Shown here: piece by piece, positions 36,182 to 51,200 of the stretch | How positions within the stretch are numbered: the first letter of the stretch is position 1 | Layout of the letters: each line of letters starts with the position of its first letter | NCBI RefSeq assembly: GCF_021155765.1 | Contig: NC_060110.1 | Coordinates: forward strand, 6,819,501-6,883,500 | Origin: Diprion similis | Taxonomy: Eukaryota; Arthropoda; Insecta; Hymenoptera; Diprionidae | Length of the DNA: 64,000 bases | Direction of reading: 5' to 3' | Position numbers and translations under genes: made by a program | The notes under the pieces: generated by a model | What the model was told of the DNA's origin: nothing | Seen by the model: the letters and a program-made list of their open reading frames with translations, nothing else | Database searches by the model: none

Positions 36182-39100
36182 TAAATAAACTTACCGAAAG
36201 TTAACTGACTTTTCGAAAGAATATTACAGGATATTTTCGTTCTTTCACAGAAAATCAATTTTCTTTAGTTGTGTCTAAAGAAATTATGAAGATTATTTCA
36301 TTCTCTACAGACAATGACAGTACTCTATTAATACACGATTAACATTGTATGAATCTCAGTGTCAATCGTGATTAGACACCGTGTATCAACATGCTTGTAT
36401 ATCTAAATTCGCTACTGAGCAAAATTTATATCAGAAAATGTCATTCGATTCATAATATGTATATAGGTAAATATACGTACCTGTATAAATATACATTAAT
36501 ATATTATATAACTGATTAACAAATACGTTTTTGTTGCATTATCGAATCAGGGAATGTGAAATAGTTTGAAATGTTATCAGGCAACCCATAAAACTGGAAT
36601 ACAGACGCGTGCGTAATTCTTAGGTTTTGTTCCTCAAATTTAATTCCCGGATATGCGCATATACTAGCTATGCAATGCGTTCTTTTGCCTTTTTACTCAA
36701 TATCTGCAGTTTTTACGGTTTAATTATAATGAAAATATTTCTATTGTGGTTTAAAATGGTACAGTATCTGGATATTATAATGAAAAACAATAGTAATAAA
36801 ATACCACTCGAAAGTTTACATCTTGTCTTTTTTATTATTGCGTAAAATATCCTACTGTTCAAAATAACCATCAGGACATTTTCGAATGGAACCATAAAAA
36901 AAACTTCAACTTGTCTTCGTCGAAGTTAGAAGAAAGGAGTAGAAATCTAGTAGTAAATATTAGCTAGGTACAAGTTTTTCAAGTTTCGACCTTCCATTCT
37001 AAAAAGCAACATAAAAATAACGGACAATTTGTTATACTCTTCTCAACATGCCCTAGGAGGACCATACCCACGATATCCTTGAAAAAAATTAGACAAGAAG
37101 AAATTCTGATCAAATCAATTAACCAATTCACTAGATCAAACATATCCGACTGACTTTCCTGGTACTCCATATTACTTGTGAATATAAAGAACCTAAAATA
37201 TTTCACAATTTTATTTGCATAACTTCAGAGTTACATCTTAATTATTTATGTATAATAGTAATCATGACGGTAATAATAAATGTTTACCTGAATGTCAAAT
37301 CAATTGAAGTAAACTATATTTCAATGGGTAATATTTTCTTATAACTCTAGTCTCTGTGAATACAAATAATAATAATAATAATAATAGTGTTAAGATCACT
37401 CAATATTATATTATAATTTTCAATTGTGTAAATATACGCGTGGAACTGATTAATAATATATACATGTACGAACGTGAATTATTAATTATATATTTATTAT
37501 AATGGCGAAAAAAATATATTACGTACGTAATAATGGTAATAATTAATTAATCAACATATTCATTGAAGTTTTTCTTAACACATTATAGACATTGTGGTAA
37601 GTATTGGGGTCATGTGGCGGTCAGTGTAAACGATTAGTTCCACCCATTTTTCATATTAACCGATCCAAAATTGACCAATTTTGTATCTTATCTTTCCTCG
37701 TTAATGATAATAACAATAGCAGTGATAATAAGTATCATCACTGTACTTGCACCGCCAGTTATTCGAAAATCGTACTATCTTACACTCCGTTTCATTATAT
37801 TTTAATAAATCTGAAAGTGTACAGGTAGTTCTTGGCCAAACAAAAATGAAAGTGTGTATCTTTATTCCACATCAAACTTTTCTCGGTATTATACCTGAAT
37901 ATATAGCGTCATATGCATCGTACGCCCGTGTAAAACATATAACAAATCGACTAATGTGACAATCATATACGTACATTGACAATTAATTGATTGATGAATA
38001 ATCAATTCTCCAGCTTTCATTAATCAATTATTGTACCATTGTATCGTTATACGTCGATATAAAGCAACCGATGTACGTGCAATTGCCGTTTTACAATCAA
38101 TAATTACGTTCTGACGAAAGACTTTTTTCGCGTAGGGTATGGCATGTGATTAAGCAAATATCTTACTTGCGATCTTCATCGTCGCCGTTTTTGTTTGTCA
38201 CTCAGTTCAGTTTCAAAAAATCCGAATTATTTTATTCCATTTCTTGATATTCATATCTAATGTGTACACCTCATACTCGTATGTTACATACGTGTGTGTG
38301 TGTGTGTATATATATGCATATACATATACAAACGATAATTTTTCCACGAATTGTTGATAGTCCAAACTAATTCAAACGCGGTATAAAGCATGTTATAAAC
38401 GTTCTTAGAAGCAACTTTGAGCTAACGGAACGTCAAGTAATATTTGGCAAAGATAATTCTTGAATTCGTATTCGTTCGTTTTTCTGCACAGTAAAATATT
38501 CCGTACTTTCTTGAAAATTCATTACAATCAACCTGTGGTACAAACAACGTAAATTCGAAAAAACTGACACACTGGAACCGATATTTTCTCCTTGAGCGCA
38601 CACAATATACGTAAGTATACAAAACTGAAAATTTTCAAAATAATAATAAAAAACAAAACCAAGATATAAATGCACGCAAGACAAAAATATAACAAATAAA
38701 TGAATTTTATAGATTTCTGAAAATAGTGCCACATGCACCACTCCTTACTAAAGACTTAACGAACCTTTGCTTCCTATTATATTCATTTTTTTTAGTTGAG
38801 TTGAGTAGAGTTTAGTAAGCCTGGAACAAGTTCCCTCGTGGCTTTGCAAGAGAAATAGACATAATTGACTTTGAAAATTGAAATGAGGGAGTAGTAAGGG
38901 TGATAATAGCGTAACTAATCAATCTTTCTATAACTATTTAAAAAAAGAAAAGAATAATAGTAGTAGTGAAAATAGTAATAATAATAATTATTATATTATA
39001 GTAACAACAAAAGTTGACCAAATTTTACAATACAATGAAATTCGATTAAATTTCATTAACGCAATATGCCGTACGGTACAACATAAAAAAAATCAAAAAG

Positions 39101-41860
39101 AATCTCAAGATACGATTATATCCTTATATAAAGGAAAACCGAAACAAATCAATCGCTCGCGGCAGGTCCGTATTTATAGATAAATATTTATTCATTCTCT
39201 CATTCATTCCTCGGAACCAATTGTTATCTTTCTGTCTTCCTCTGCTTGCATTTATAATCGGTATTTCACTATCAATTGGAGATACAAAATCTATTCGAGC
39301 ATTGCTAGAACCTTAGCACTCTTAACTTCAAATAATTTCTTTTCTCTCTTCTTTCTAGAATCTCACGAAATATTGAAAACCACAATTTACACTGAATCCT
39401 CTGTAAAAAAAAAAAATTACAAAAAAAAAAATTAAATCTGAATGACACTGGAATACAAGCTCCCGTTATTTTCGACAAATTGTTCGAGTGCTATTACATT
39501 CTTATGACTATAGATCTTTGTTCTTTCTTTTCAAATTATACGTCTATTGGACATTTCTATACGGTGTGATATAAATTCTAGTTTCTTGAGAAAAGAAAAA
39601 ACACAAGAAAAAAAGGCGGACAATACGGCATTCTATATTTTCTGTTTATTTTTTATTACTGTTGTACTACTATACCTATGTATTTAACACAGAGGGATAT
39701 TTAAATCAAAATTAATACAGTATCGTACACCTTTTTCTTTAGGCTCAATTTTTTCTAGTAATAACAGCTATGAATACGGACCTTTTTGATCAAAAAAATC
39801 AGTATACTAAGATATAAACTGTGTTATTCGAGTCGGTTGGAATCACAAAGTAAGTGCGAGCGAGTACGGAGAGTTTCTTTCTTTGCCTTTGCAGGAGTGG
39901 TGCGGGCTGTCATTTTTCACATATATGTTCATGTCGTCACACAAATTATTCGTTTTTCTTTTTTAATTTCAATCACATATTAATTTTATAACGAATGACG
40001 TACGTAGGTAATAGGGACAGTACCTTGCACTTGTCACTCAGTTTGAGCGCAAGCGCGAGTTATCCATCGCTGCGGTGTACAAGTAGGGTACACTTGAATG
40101 CTTGCTTGCTTGCTTGCGCGTGAACACAGGAACCGAGGGTTGTTCAACAGAAATATCCACCTCGTTTTATTTCATATATCAATTCATTCTCGTTATTAAT
40201 TGTATACCTTCGATCATAACTTCGCATCAAATATGACACACCTAGGTTTTCTTCACATATACTCATCTTTTGCTTTTTGAATCGAAAATATGCTCGTGTA
40301 ACATCAAGTCAAGTTCATTTATAGGATAATACAAAATATTTTATAATGTACATACAATAGAGATGCAATACGTAGAGTTGAAAAGTTTTGTTTTTGAGAG
40401 CCTTCAAATGATTTTTCTGTATATCTATGCAGAGTGTTACTTATAAATGAAAGAAAGACGGTGAGAATAAAAATTGAAATAAAAATTAAATTTGATTCAC
40501 TGTGATAATTACAAGCTTGAAAGAAGTTACGGAAGATAAACATAATTCTCTGCTATGATGCAAAGTATGCAAGAAGATAGTATATTATTCTTAGGAGCAG
40601 TGCAGAAAGTTGGAATGATAACGCCATATTCATTTGCAAACGATTTGTATAAAATGTTTATTATTACTTTTTTTTACCTATTTTTGTTGTTTTTTCTTTT
40701 CTTTTTTTGATTACTTATCGATTTCAGTTCATTTCATTTCATTTTTGAATATAATTACTATTACGCTTGAGCAACTGTCAACTGCACAGCATTTATTTCA
40801 TTTGTATTTACGTAATTATATAGTATATATTTATTATTCATCATTTGTTTCGTCTATATATGAAAATATAAAATTATTTAGTCAATATACGCGTGTATGT
40901 ATGTACAATTCAATAAATTAATAACGATACATGATTGCAGGCTCGGTACATAAACGAGTAATACAAGGTACCATACGCACGCTGTAAGGTATCCGCGCCC
41001 TTCCCCGCTAACATTTCATTGGAAAACAAGTTTTACTTTGACAATTTCTATTTTCTCCTTCCTTTCGTGTGCCATCGCCCCTATGATTTTTCTTTCTCTC
41101 TCTCTCTCGTTAAGAAGTGTCGGTAGAAGAAAAGAAACAAAAGACACTGAAGAAAAACTATCGTTTGACTGATAATAATAAAATTACTAGTTATACTTTA
41201 CGACATTCAATTGTACCCACATATTTTTTTAGTCGGTGAACGCGTTTGATCAAAAATTTCTTTCTTTCGAATTCTATAACCTAAAGTCTGATTGATACTA
41301 AAAAAAAGTCATCAATAACTAAAACTTATATCCGTCTCTGCTGATTAAACAAAAACGCGGTGAAAGAAATCGGTTTCATTTTCATTAAAGACAACTAATT
41401 CTTACTATTATTATTACTATTGTTACTATTTACTCTCTCTTTAATTTTCTATCATTTTGTTTTTCATATAGGTACTTAGTAGATAGGTCCTGTGTTCACT
41501 ATCACAGCAGTGTTCAGTTAAGAAGCAGCAGTATACAGATATAGGTCTGTATATCCTACAAGTATGTATGTATATACATATAAGGTATATACATAAAAGT
41601 TTAGAGCCTGATGGAATCATTAATTAATTTGTTAATAATATTATTATTATCATTAACTTTGCTTTGTCTAAACGAATAAGTTATCATTCATCATCAAGTT
41701 TCATTATTCATTGGGATTTTACCTAATGATTTTAGTAGTAAAAATAAACTCACTGGACCCATAGCTCCCCACCACTCCGGAGTATGGCGCTCGCAAAAGA
41801 AAAGTCCAAAAGTCCGCTCTGAATTTCACTTCCTAGATTAAATAATTTCGATCAATATAT

Positions 41861-41905
<45 letters not shown>

Positions 41906-42242
41906 ATGCATTCATATGCATGTGCATATATGTATATATACAATGTATGCATACAATGTGTATATATGTATACACACACGTACACTCAAACACACATTTT
42001 TGGACCTATGTTTGACTGTATGTATATATGTATATGTTTAATATGCACAGCACCCACACAGTTCTCCTAGATTTTCCGTTTTTTTGTTTACACTTCCTTT
42101 CGCTCACAACGACTTCTTTCTTTGAATTTCTTCTACTTCGGTGAATATCAAATCTGCAATATTTTTAATGTTTGTCGTGCATCGATTTTTTTTTATTTCT
42201 TTCTTTAGCTAAAAATGTACTTTTTGGTCATTCATTAACTTC
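36182..42242. other. AT-rich intergenic DNA between convergent genes
   Basis: About 6 kb between the ends of STK40 (plus) and SCAF4/8 (minus). It contains many short AT and TAA repeats (near 37367, 38960-39000), alternating GT/AT tracts (38292-38330) and a longer TA/CA mixed microsatellite (about 41857-41990). ORFs are short and without motifs. The right part is likely SCAF4/8 3' UTR, but no end could be fixed. Confidence 0.5.
41857..41990. repeat. mixed TA/CA microsatellite
   Basis: Alternating ATATAC, (AT)n, (AC)n and ATGTAT runs over about 130 bases, downstream of the SCAF4/8 stop codon and possibly inside its 3' UTR. Confidence 0.75.
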
Positions 42243-45200
42243 CTACAGCAGCTCCTCTGGTTCCGATTTTGGCGACGCAACGTGATCATTAGCTTCGTTT
42301 TGTTCATCTTGAGATTCAGGCATAGCCTGGTTTTCAACACTTTCAATATTCACATTCACGTGTTCGTCTGCTGGGTCGAAGACTTTTCCCTCAGGTTCGT
42401 AAGACTCGATATGATCGTCAGGTGCATTAAAAGATTCGCTTGAGCCATCCATTTCTTCGTTCTTGGATTCTATAGCAAACTCATTTGCTGTTTCAGGAGA
42501 TATGTGAACAACTTCTTGTTTGTCGCTTTCTTTCTGGTTATTCACAGAATGGCAGCGCTCTGGAGCGTCATGCGTTTCTAAATTTTCAACTAGTTCAGCA
42601 CCATGTTCAGGCAAATCGTCAAAGTCGTTTAAATTTTCGTTGCTAGTCTCAAATATTTCCTCTAAAATCGGAGCTGAGGATGACGGCTGTTTCTCGTGAT
42701 CATTCTCTTCACCGAATATTGATCTCTCCTCATTGAAAGTATGATCCGCAGGTGGCGGGCTCACATTGCCCCATCTTGATTTTCTGCTCCTGTTACGACT
42801 CTCACGATCCTGAGACTTTGCTCTTCCCTCATTGTCCCTGTGATTAGTGTGATTTTCCTCAAGATCGCCAATATCTCCACCATGTTCAAGACCATTCTCC
42901 ACCTCATCCAATGGCCACGATCCTGGTGGACCATTTTCTTGATTTCTCCAAGGACCGTCAGGCCCTCCAGCTGGAGGACCGAGTGCTGCAAAGGGTGGCC
43001 TAATATGTGGCCCTGGAGGACCACGTGGATCGTCAAACGGTGGCCTGAAGAAAGAATCTGCTTCCCTGGGGTCGAACGGCGGTCCTCGAGGCCCGAAAGG
43101 TGGCCTCATTCCAGGCCTCATACCCCTTGGACCCATACCACGCGGGTGAAACATAGGAGGACCTAGAATTATGTAATTCAGAATGAGCGCAGAACTCAAC
43201 TTTTGCTGGAGCATTCCAGGCAGGTTTTCGGTTTTACAAAAACAGAATGGCCACTTTTTGACAAAATAAATTCCACCAAATTTTCTAGATTTCCAGAACC
43301 CCAAACGCAGTTTGTCGATGACATTTTTCTCATCCTAAATAGTAAGTGTCCTAATTATTTGACATACTTTATTACCCTTACATTCGATTAAAATTTTTAT
43401 GTCTTTCATTTTTTCTCTTTGAGAAGGGAAGCAATTTGTCATATCAAAGATTTGTTTCAACTTTGAACATGAAAAACTGATATTTTCATTTTTGTCCACG
43501 AACCGCAACTCAAATTCTCTCATAATTTGCAGGTTTTCCCTGAGAAGTGGCTGCCCTGAAAACGTTAGCATTCCACACCACCACATAATTAGCAAAACAG
43601 GGAAAGTTCATGGAGGTTTTTTTCTTAGTATTTTAATAGTTTTGGGAAAAACGATTTTCTCGTTACTTTTCAGTGAAAGTTACCTACTTTAAATCAAATT
43701 CAGCAGCTTACAGAACAAAGAAGTTTGTGATGTTTGCAAAATATATCTGTGTAAATAACAGTGAAATTCAATTCCATATTACTTTCGCAATTGATATCGT
43801 TTATAACGGAAAAAATACGACTTAGTTAATCTAGAATATTATACTTTGTGCACATATGGGATGCAGGAATTTTTTTTGGAATAAACTTTCCTATCGTATT
43901 TTTCATACATTCGGCTTTTACTACTTTGTGGTGAAAAAAGAAAACGTTTGGGAAATAATTTTGTATGATAATGTTGTTATTTTTGCTGATTAATATGTAG
44001 ATGAAGTTTTGTCGGATCAGGCTTGATTATATGCATGTTCAAGTTGTCACTGATCTAACTTCTGTTCAAAACCAAAGTTTATTGTGATTTTCAGTCTTTA
44101 TTTCACCACTTGCTGCAATTAGACCTGAACCGTTTGTGACTTTTCAGAAAAAGTTCAGTAAAGTAGATTTTGTGAAATTGTTTAATATTTTTCACACAAA
44201 ATTTCATTAAAATTTTATGGATTCCACAAGTAAATAGCGCCCGTGGAAGATGCAAAACATGCTTCTTTGAACTGACGATAAATTGAATTGCAGGGTGAGA
44301 AAGTAGATGAAAGACATTAACTCACCGTGACCACGTGGTGGACCGATTCCAGGGCCTCTAGGACCGAATCCATCAGGCCCCATGGGTCCACGAGGTCCCC
44401 TTGGCCCCATCATAGGTGGAGGTCCAAAGCCCGGATCCATGGGCCCTGGGAAAAAGTCTCGCCGCCTAGGATCAAAGTCCGGATGATCAGGATGACCTCT
44501 GGGATTGAAAGCGTCAGCCATTCTGGGATCAAAGCCAGCCTCACGCTGCCTTATTTCGTATTCGTAGCGTTCCATCTCGTAGTCATCCATCGGATGCCGG
44601 CCCCGCATATCAGGACGATCAAAATCATCCCTAACAGGTCCCATTCTGGGATTAAAATCATCGGCTCTCGGACCATTGGGTCCCATTCTGCTATCGAAGT
44701 CATCATTGAATCTTCCGACGTGCATTCTGGGATCGGGAAAATCGTCGATCGGTCCCCGCGGCGGTCCAATCGGTCCTCTGCCCCCAAAGCCCGGCCTGTC
44801 CCGGTCACCAGGTCCACGCTGAGAATAATCCCTGGGATCCTGAGACACACCTCTGAAGTCGGGTCCTCTAGGTCCAAAGTCGGGCCTGTCTTGAGGTCCA
44901 ACGGGAAATTTGGGAAGGTCCATTAAGGACGGGGGTAAATCGCCCGGTCTGCGACCGCCAACGATGACGTCTTCATAAGATCTGTCGCCTCTGTCGCGAT
45001 CCGTTCTGTCACTTCTGTTATTCCTGTCCATTCTGTCATCGAGAGGAAGGGTGCCGTCAGCCAACTGCCGCAGCCTGTCCGCTAGACTCGGTTTCGCGTC
45101 CTTTTTCGAACCTCCGACGTCCATTTCGTGAGTATTGTTTTGATTTGGAAGACCGCTAGACACGTCTGACCTCATGCTATCCCGACCATCTCTGTCCCCA

Positions 45201-48200
45201 CGGTCTCTGCGTTCCTCTCTGTCCCTGTCGCGCATCTCTCGACCATCTCTTCGTCTGTCGCGTCCTCGGTCTCTTCCCCTTCCACGATCTCGCCGGGAAT
45301 CAGCGCTCTCGTCTCGATCGCTTCTCTCGCGGTCCCCTCTGTCTCGTCTGTCTCTATCGCGGTCTCGATCTCGGTCTCTATTCCTTTCTGCTCTCATGTC
45401 TCGGCCGAGATCATCTTCAAGCCGATTTTCGGTTAGATGGGCTTTTCCCATTGCCGCAAGAAGCTGGTCACTCAAATTCGGCTGCTTCTCTTTCGGCATG
45501 CTTATCGTATTTTGCGGTATTTCGTCCTCCATTTCCATCTCGACATCCATATCGTCCGAGTGATGTTGCTGTGACATTTGCATCTGCATCGGCGGCGGTG
45601 GACCGATACCGAATGGCTGTCTCAGCATTGGGAGATTTGCCAAATTTGCCTCTGATGTCGGAGGAGGCACTCCCATGGGCGGAACATTGTGCGGCATGCC
45701 TAGAACGACAGCAAAAAGTGCACAGATCAGTGTTACATTTCAAATGAAAGTATTCGAATTCAGCATTTCACCACTTCAAACGCAGGATTAAATTTCTGTA
45801 ATTAAGTATCTTCTGAATTTCATAGACTAAACACAAAGTATTTTACCTGTGGCACTAGGTTTATCGGAGGGTGCAGCAGGCGCAGGAAGCGGAATTTGGG
45901 CAAGGAGGCCTACTCCGACTCCAGCTCCAAAAGGTGAATTCACTGGAGGTGTCAGCATGGTCTGCATCATACCTGGGCCGATTAGTCCCTGCATATTTGG
46001 TGGAGGTACGCCGATAGGTACGTTGGGCATCAGTCCATGCGTCATTTGAAGTCCCATGGGACCTATCATACCTGTTATTTGTATTTTGTTGTTTGAATTA
46101 AATAGTCTAATTAGAAGCTGATAATATTCGGGCATTGTTGCTAAGGATTAAAATGGAAGAACTTTATTTGCCTGTAACTGTGTCAAACCTTTGCTAACAT
46201 AGAAAGCAAAATCTGAATTGCATTTCCAACTTCTGATAAAACTCGGATATCCTCATTACTCACGCGTTACGCCAGTGATGGGAAAGCCTGGAGGCATCAG
46301 TTGAAGTTGAGAATTAGGAGGGGCGAGCAAAGATGCACTGGTGGGCGGTCTTATGGGCGGTGGTTGACTGGTATCGACCATCTGCTGTTGCTGTTGCTGA
46401 GAGGTCTCGGCAGAGGACATTACATTAACGATACCGTCTGTTAGAGTAGGAATTGGTGTCCCCGCTACAGATGCAGTGGCAAGAGTTTGCTGCTGAAGGT
46501 GTAACTGGTGCTGTAGCGTTTCTGCATTTGCCATAGCATGCTTTAGTTTACCTATAAAATGAATAATTTGGTATATCGTTTCGTAAGAAATACCAAAATC
46601 TTACAAATATTCCTGTACCTTTCAATCTGGGAGGCAGCGTATCTTCGTCTATCATACCACCTTCCTCCAACAATTCTAAATCCTGATCTGTTACGTTGTT
46701 CAACTTATTCCACGGTATGTAACTGACACCAAGCTCAACTTCCCAGTAGTCTTTCCACTCCTTACCCTTAACTCCTTTGCCTGGTGCCCAAGCAAGCTGT
46801 AAATGAAATGGTAAAAATTATCAAATTGCAGTACATGGTATTTTCTCATAGTATAATCGAGAATGTATGTTTAGGTCTAGAGTTTTAAAGGTTGAATGAC
46901 TATAAATTGTCTCACCGTTATAGCTTTTCCCTGCATTTTGTGACTTTTCAGCTTGGTAAGAGCTCGATAAGCGTCTTGTCTCCTATTCATGCAAATAAAA
47001 GCACATCCTCTAGGCGATATTAAATCAATGCTAACTATGTCTCCCAATTCTCCAAACGTATCTGAAAGTTCTTCTTGATGAACCAATTTCGACAAATGAC
47101 CGACCCATAACGTTGTGCTGCAAACTGTGGGGAAAAAGAAAATATCAATAAATACCAACACGTACATATCATAATAAAAAATGGTATCCAGATTAAATTA
47201 AATCTGTGAATGAAAAAATTTTTAAATTGAGCCATAACGTACGAACTCAATCTTTGGTTTGTTTTTGGCAGTGTTTGGAAGGTAACGAAACCAGGATAGG
47301 GAAAAGTGTTTGGATGAAGCATGCTTATACATAACTTTGACACACATACCGCTAAGCTTGTCTCTTACGATTGGTGGGAGGCCTCTTTTTCTACGTTCCC
47401 GTTGTTTTTCCCGTTCTTCCTCAGACATTTTGTCTCGGCTATCATCGCGTTTTCGTTCACGATCTCTGTCTCTGGATCGTGATCTAAAAGAAAGATACTG
47501 AAATGTCGTCAATGAACCAACAAGAGAATTCTATAGATGGCTGTTATTTCATGTACCTCCTGCGCCTAGACCTACTCCTTGAACGAGATTTTCTGTCTTT
47601 ATCCCTTTCACGATTCCGGTCTCTATCCCTGTGACGGGGAGATCTAGAACGACTACGTCGCCTATACCTGTCTGGTGAACCACTTTGAGACCTAATGTTG
47701 TCGCAATTTACTATCTCGACGCTGCTACTGTCCCGTCTTGTTGGAGCAGAGCTGTGAAATTGAAGAAAGGAAATTCCTGTAGTAATAAATGATTAAATAA
47801 TTTTTTTACCAGATATTACAATGAAAAATATCAACTGTACAGAGATTTTTTACCAGAAAGAAACATTATTGATTTCTATCTGTACATAATGAAAAATCAC
47901 AGATGTGTACATAATATGGCAAGTTTGTTTAAGGCACGGTGGTGGGATTTTCCACACGTGACTAGATCGAACTTGCGCTCATAAATTTTAGTGTAAAACT
48001 CCTGACTTACTGGTAAGTCAAATGACGAATGAGACGAGTAAGTAGAACACTCTCTGCTACTGTAATTTATTTACCTTGGGAAGTCCATGGAATCCTGCCT
48101 CTCGTCAATCAAGGGACTTTTCACATTTTGAAGTGAGGACTGTGGAGTGACTCTCAGGCTCTGCGGAGGCTGGGAAGCATAAGGTAATGCCGGAGGATAA

Positions 48201-51200
48201 CCTGGTGGTGGCTGACTCATGTCTTGCTGCATAAGCGCAGCATTCATGTTGATATTTGCTGCAGCATTGTAAATTCCACTTTGCTGCGATGGCTTAAGAA
48301 CATCGGAGGGCTTCAATTCACATTCAGAGGCAAACGGTAAACTCTAATGATGAAAAAGAGAAGGTAACGGTAAATTTTCACATCATTGTATGGATTACGC
48401 AATTTGATTAAACTGATTTTCTGACACATTCGTGTATTATATGATTAGAAATATTGAAAAATATTAACTGTCAACCCTCGACTGATAATGTGAAAGAATA
48501 CTAACGGGAACTGTTTGTGCTAAGTGTTTATCGAATTCATCTTCTTGCTGTTTCATTTGTTGTAACTTGCGCCGTTTTTCCTCCATTTCGTGCTGCGTTG
48601 CAGCTGCATTGCCACTCTGCATCGTTTGCTGTAATGTCTGCAACTGTTTGAGGACCTGAAATATCAAGAGTGTAATCAACATTTGTACATGTGTTGAATA
48701 ATCAGGAGGAGAAATGAAACTCTTTGACTCACCGAAAGACTAAAATATGAATCATATATTCTAATTTCTGGGAAGGAATACGAACAAGCAGTGAAGATGG
48801 TTTTTTTTCATGGTACTTTTCATCTACAAACCAATTCAACTACTTGAAACCATGAAGTATGATCAAAATCTTTTGTCGCTAATTTTCATTTTTTCATCAA
48901 ATAATTCATTCATGTTTCATAAAATTGTATCCTATTTTATTTAGGTAATTATTCATCTGACAGCAATTTGTATAAGTTCTTCTGTAAACGTCATATAAAC
49001 TATGTCAGAGTCTTTCAAGTTTTATAAATTTTTTTGTTTCGATAGAAGCATATGGTCAAAGAAACTGACATGGTTGGCAATTTCTAATGCCCGTCATTTG
49101 ATTGCAGTCATATAAATTGCAAATTTTTTCACTAAGCAGTTTCCAAAATCATCAAGGAAATTTGTTGAGCAAACAGACAATCAGACAGACAGACCGATAG
49201 ATAGACCCGAATTTTTATAAAAATTTGATTTTCGGATTCTACAGGTCTGAAAAGGTACAATTTCATTGAAATTAGAAAAAGTTACTGCCGACCAAACGTC
49301 ATACTTTTCACTTATTCCCATAAGTGATGAAAAGTAAAAAGTGATGTAGATAGCGCAATTTACTGCTTGTGCTGAATCAAATAATTAACTATAAACACCT
49401 CAGGATTTGTAAGCAGAGTTCCCAATCCTTCAAGGCTCCCACCAGCTGGTCCGGAATTGTGTTGACCTACGTTTGATTGCATGGCTACAGGTGAACTGCC
49501 CATGATCCCATCGTCATCTTCTTCTTCGTCGTAATCAAAGTCGAGAAGTTTCTTGTCAAATTTTACCAATGACTGGTTCTCGTTAACAGTAGCTGCTTCC
49601 TGTTTCTTCAGTAACAGTTGCTGCAAGTGCTGAAGCTGAGCTAACAACGTCGCATCAACCTGATTAGTTCCACCTTGACCCTAAATAAGACCAAACAATA
49701 TTGTTAGATATTCATTAACTTCTCACCCAAGTTATATGATATATTTTTCCCATCAATTTCTTTATTAAAAAGCCGGGATTTACTTGAGTCATGACTAACC
49801 ATCATTTTACTAGCATTTGCTATGTTCGCAGTTTCCATTTTAGTTTGCGCCAACCAGGCTGGATCAATGGACTTTGATGAGGGAAACATCTTTTGATCTT
49901 TAGGTGTGTTTTTCACTGCTGAAGGTGGTGTTTTTGTAACTGCGCTTATGGAGCTTAAATTACTAGCATTTGTAGCATTGAGAGTGCCTGTAAAACATAC
50001 AATTATACAATTAATTTCAAGATCTGTTTACAGATTGTCCCTTGAGTTTGGACATAAGATTACGTTGCAGAGAGTAACACTACATCGGAAATGAATTCGA
50101 TGGCGAAAATATTAGTAACTAGAATTATCGCCAAACAAAAGTGACCTGGCCCATATTTCTTGTTCTAAACCAAACAATCAAGCTGTACTCAGTATTTATA
50201 ATAAACATTTTTAATAAGTTAAGATAAGGCAAAGTCAATCATTTTATCAAATAGATAAAAAATTCACATGAACTACAACATGTTACACAAGGCTATCATT
50301 TTATCTCTCACATTTTCAACCTAAGTAAAAATCTCATCAATGTCATTGTCAGTCACATATATGATGGTGTTTAACAAGGCAACGACATTACTTTTTATAT
50401 ACAATCAAAGCCAACGCCTCGTGCATTAATTACAATTTAAAAGTTTCTATAACCAAGCGTAAAATGTAGCAGATACAAGAACACTGAATTAACATTCTAT
50501 TTAAACAAATTGTGATATACCATTACTGTTGGGAGGCTGTTCCTTATGAATGGGGTGATTAGGGTCGGCAAGATCAAAAAGCGGCTGAATAACTTCAGGT
50601 TGAAATACTGCGTTCTTCTGCCACAGGTTTAGGACGCGTATTACTTTACTTTTGTCCTCAGGTGGGCATTTCAGCAAATTGAGAAACGTCGTTTGCATGT
50701 TTTTAGCAAACCTTGGAGCAAACACATCCTTCTCAACTCCAAATTGGTGCCGCGACTGACGAACTATCGAATCAATTACGTATAGACCTGGAACTTTGTA
50801 CTCCGGTTTGCACTGAAATAAAACCAGAAAAAATATTTTAAGTACATGTGGTATTAGTATAAAAAATGGTCTACGCCATAGAACATTATAGTTCTTAATA
50901 TCAAAAATTAGACGCTCTTAAATTTCAAACCTTGACGCCGCTGCACACAATACTCACTTTCTGTATGAATTTTTCCACACTCTGAACAACGTGCTTGTAA
51001 AACTTGATGGCCTTGATTGCACCTCGAGTAAGAGATGTCATCTTGGCCTTGGATATCGGTGGCTTAACATCGTACAACGACGACAGCTGAAAGAACAAAT
51101 CAAGGTGAAATAAGGAATGGTTAAGGTTGAAAGTTGTGTAAGAAACTGCCAAGATTCAGTAAGTTTGATTCATCGCTCAATTGATACAGGAGAAAAACAA

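Noticed and set aside
44327-44926. 199-codon plus-strand ORF
   Set aside because: Antisense to the Pro/Gly/Arg-rich exon of SCAF4/8; caused by that codon bias.
45174-45563. Arg/Ser-rich plus-strand ORF
   Set aside because: It is the antisense shadow of the RD-repeat region of SCAF4/8.
49140-49250. CAGACAGACAGACCGATAGATAG run in a SCAF4/8 intron, thought to be a transposon end
   Set aside because: Only a short simple-repeat-like stretch; no second terminus found.
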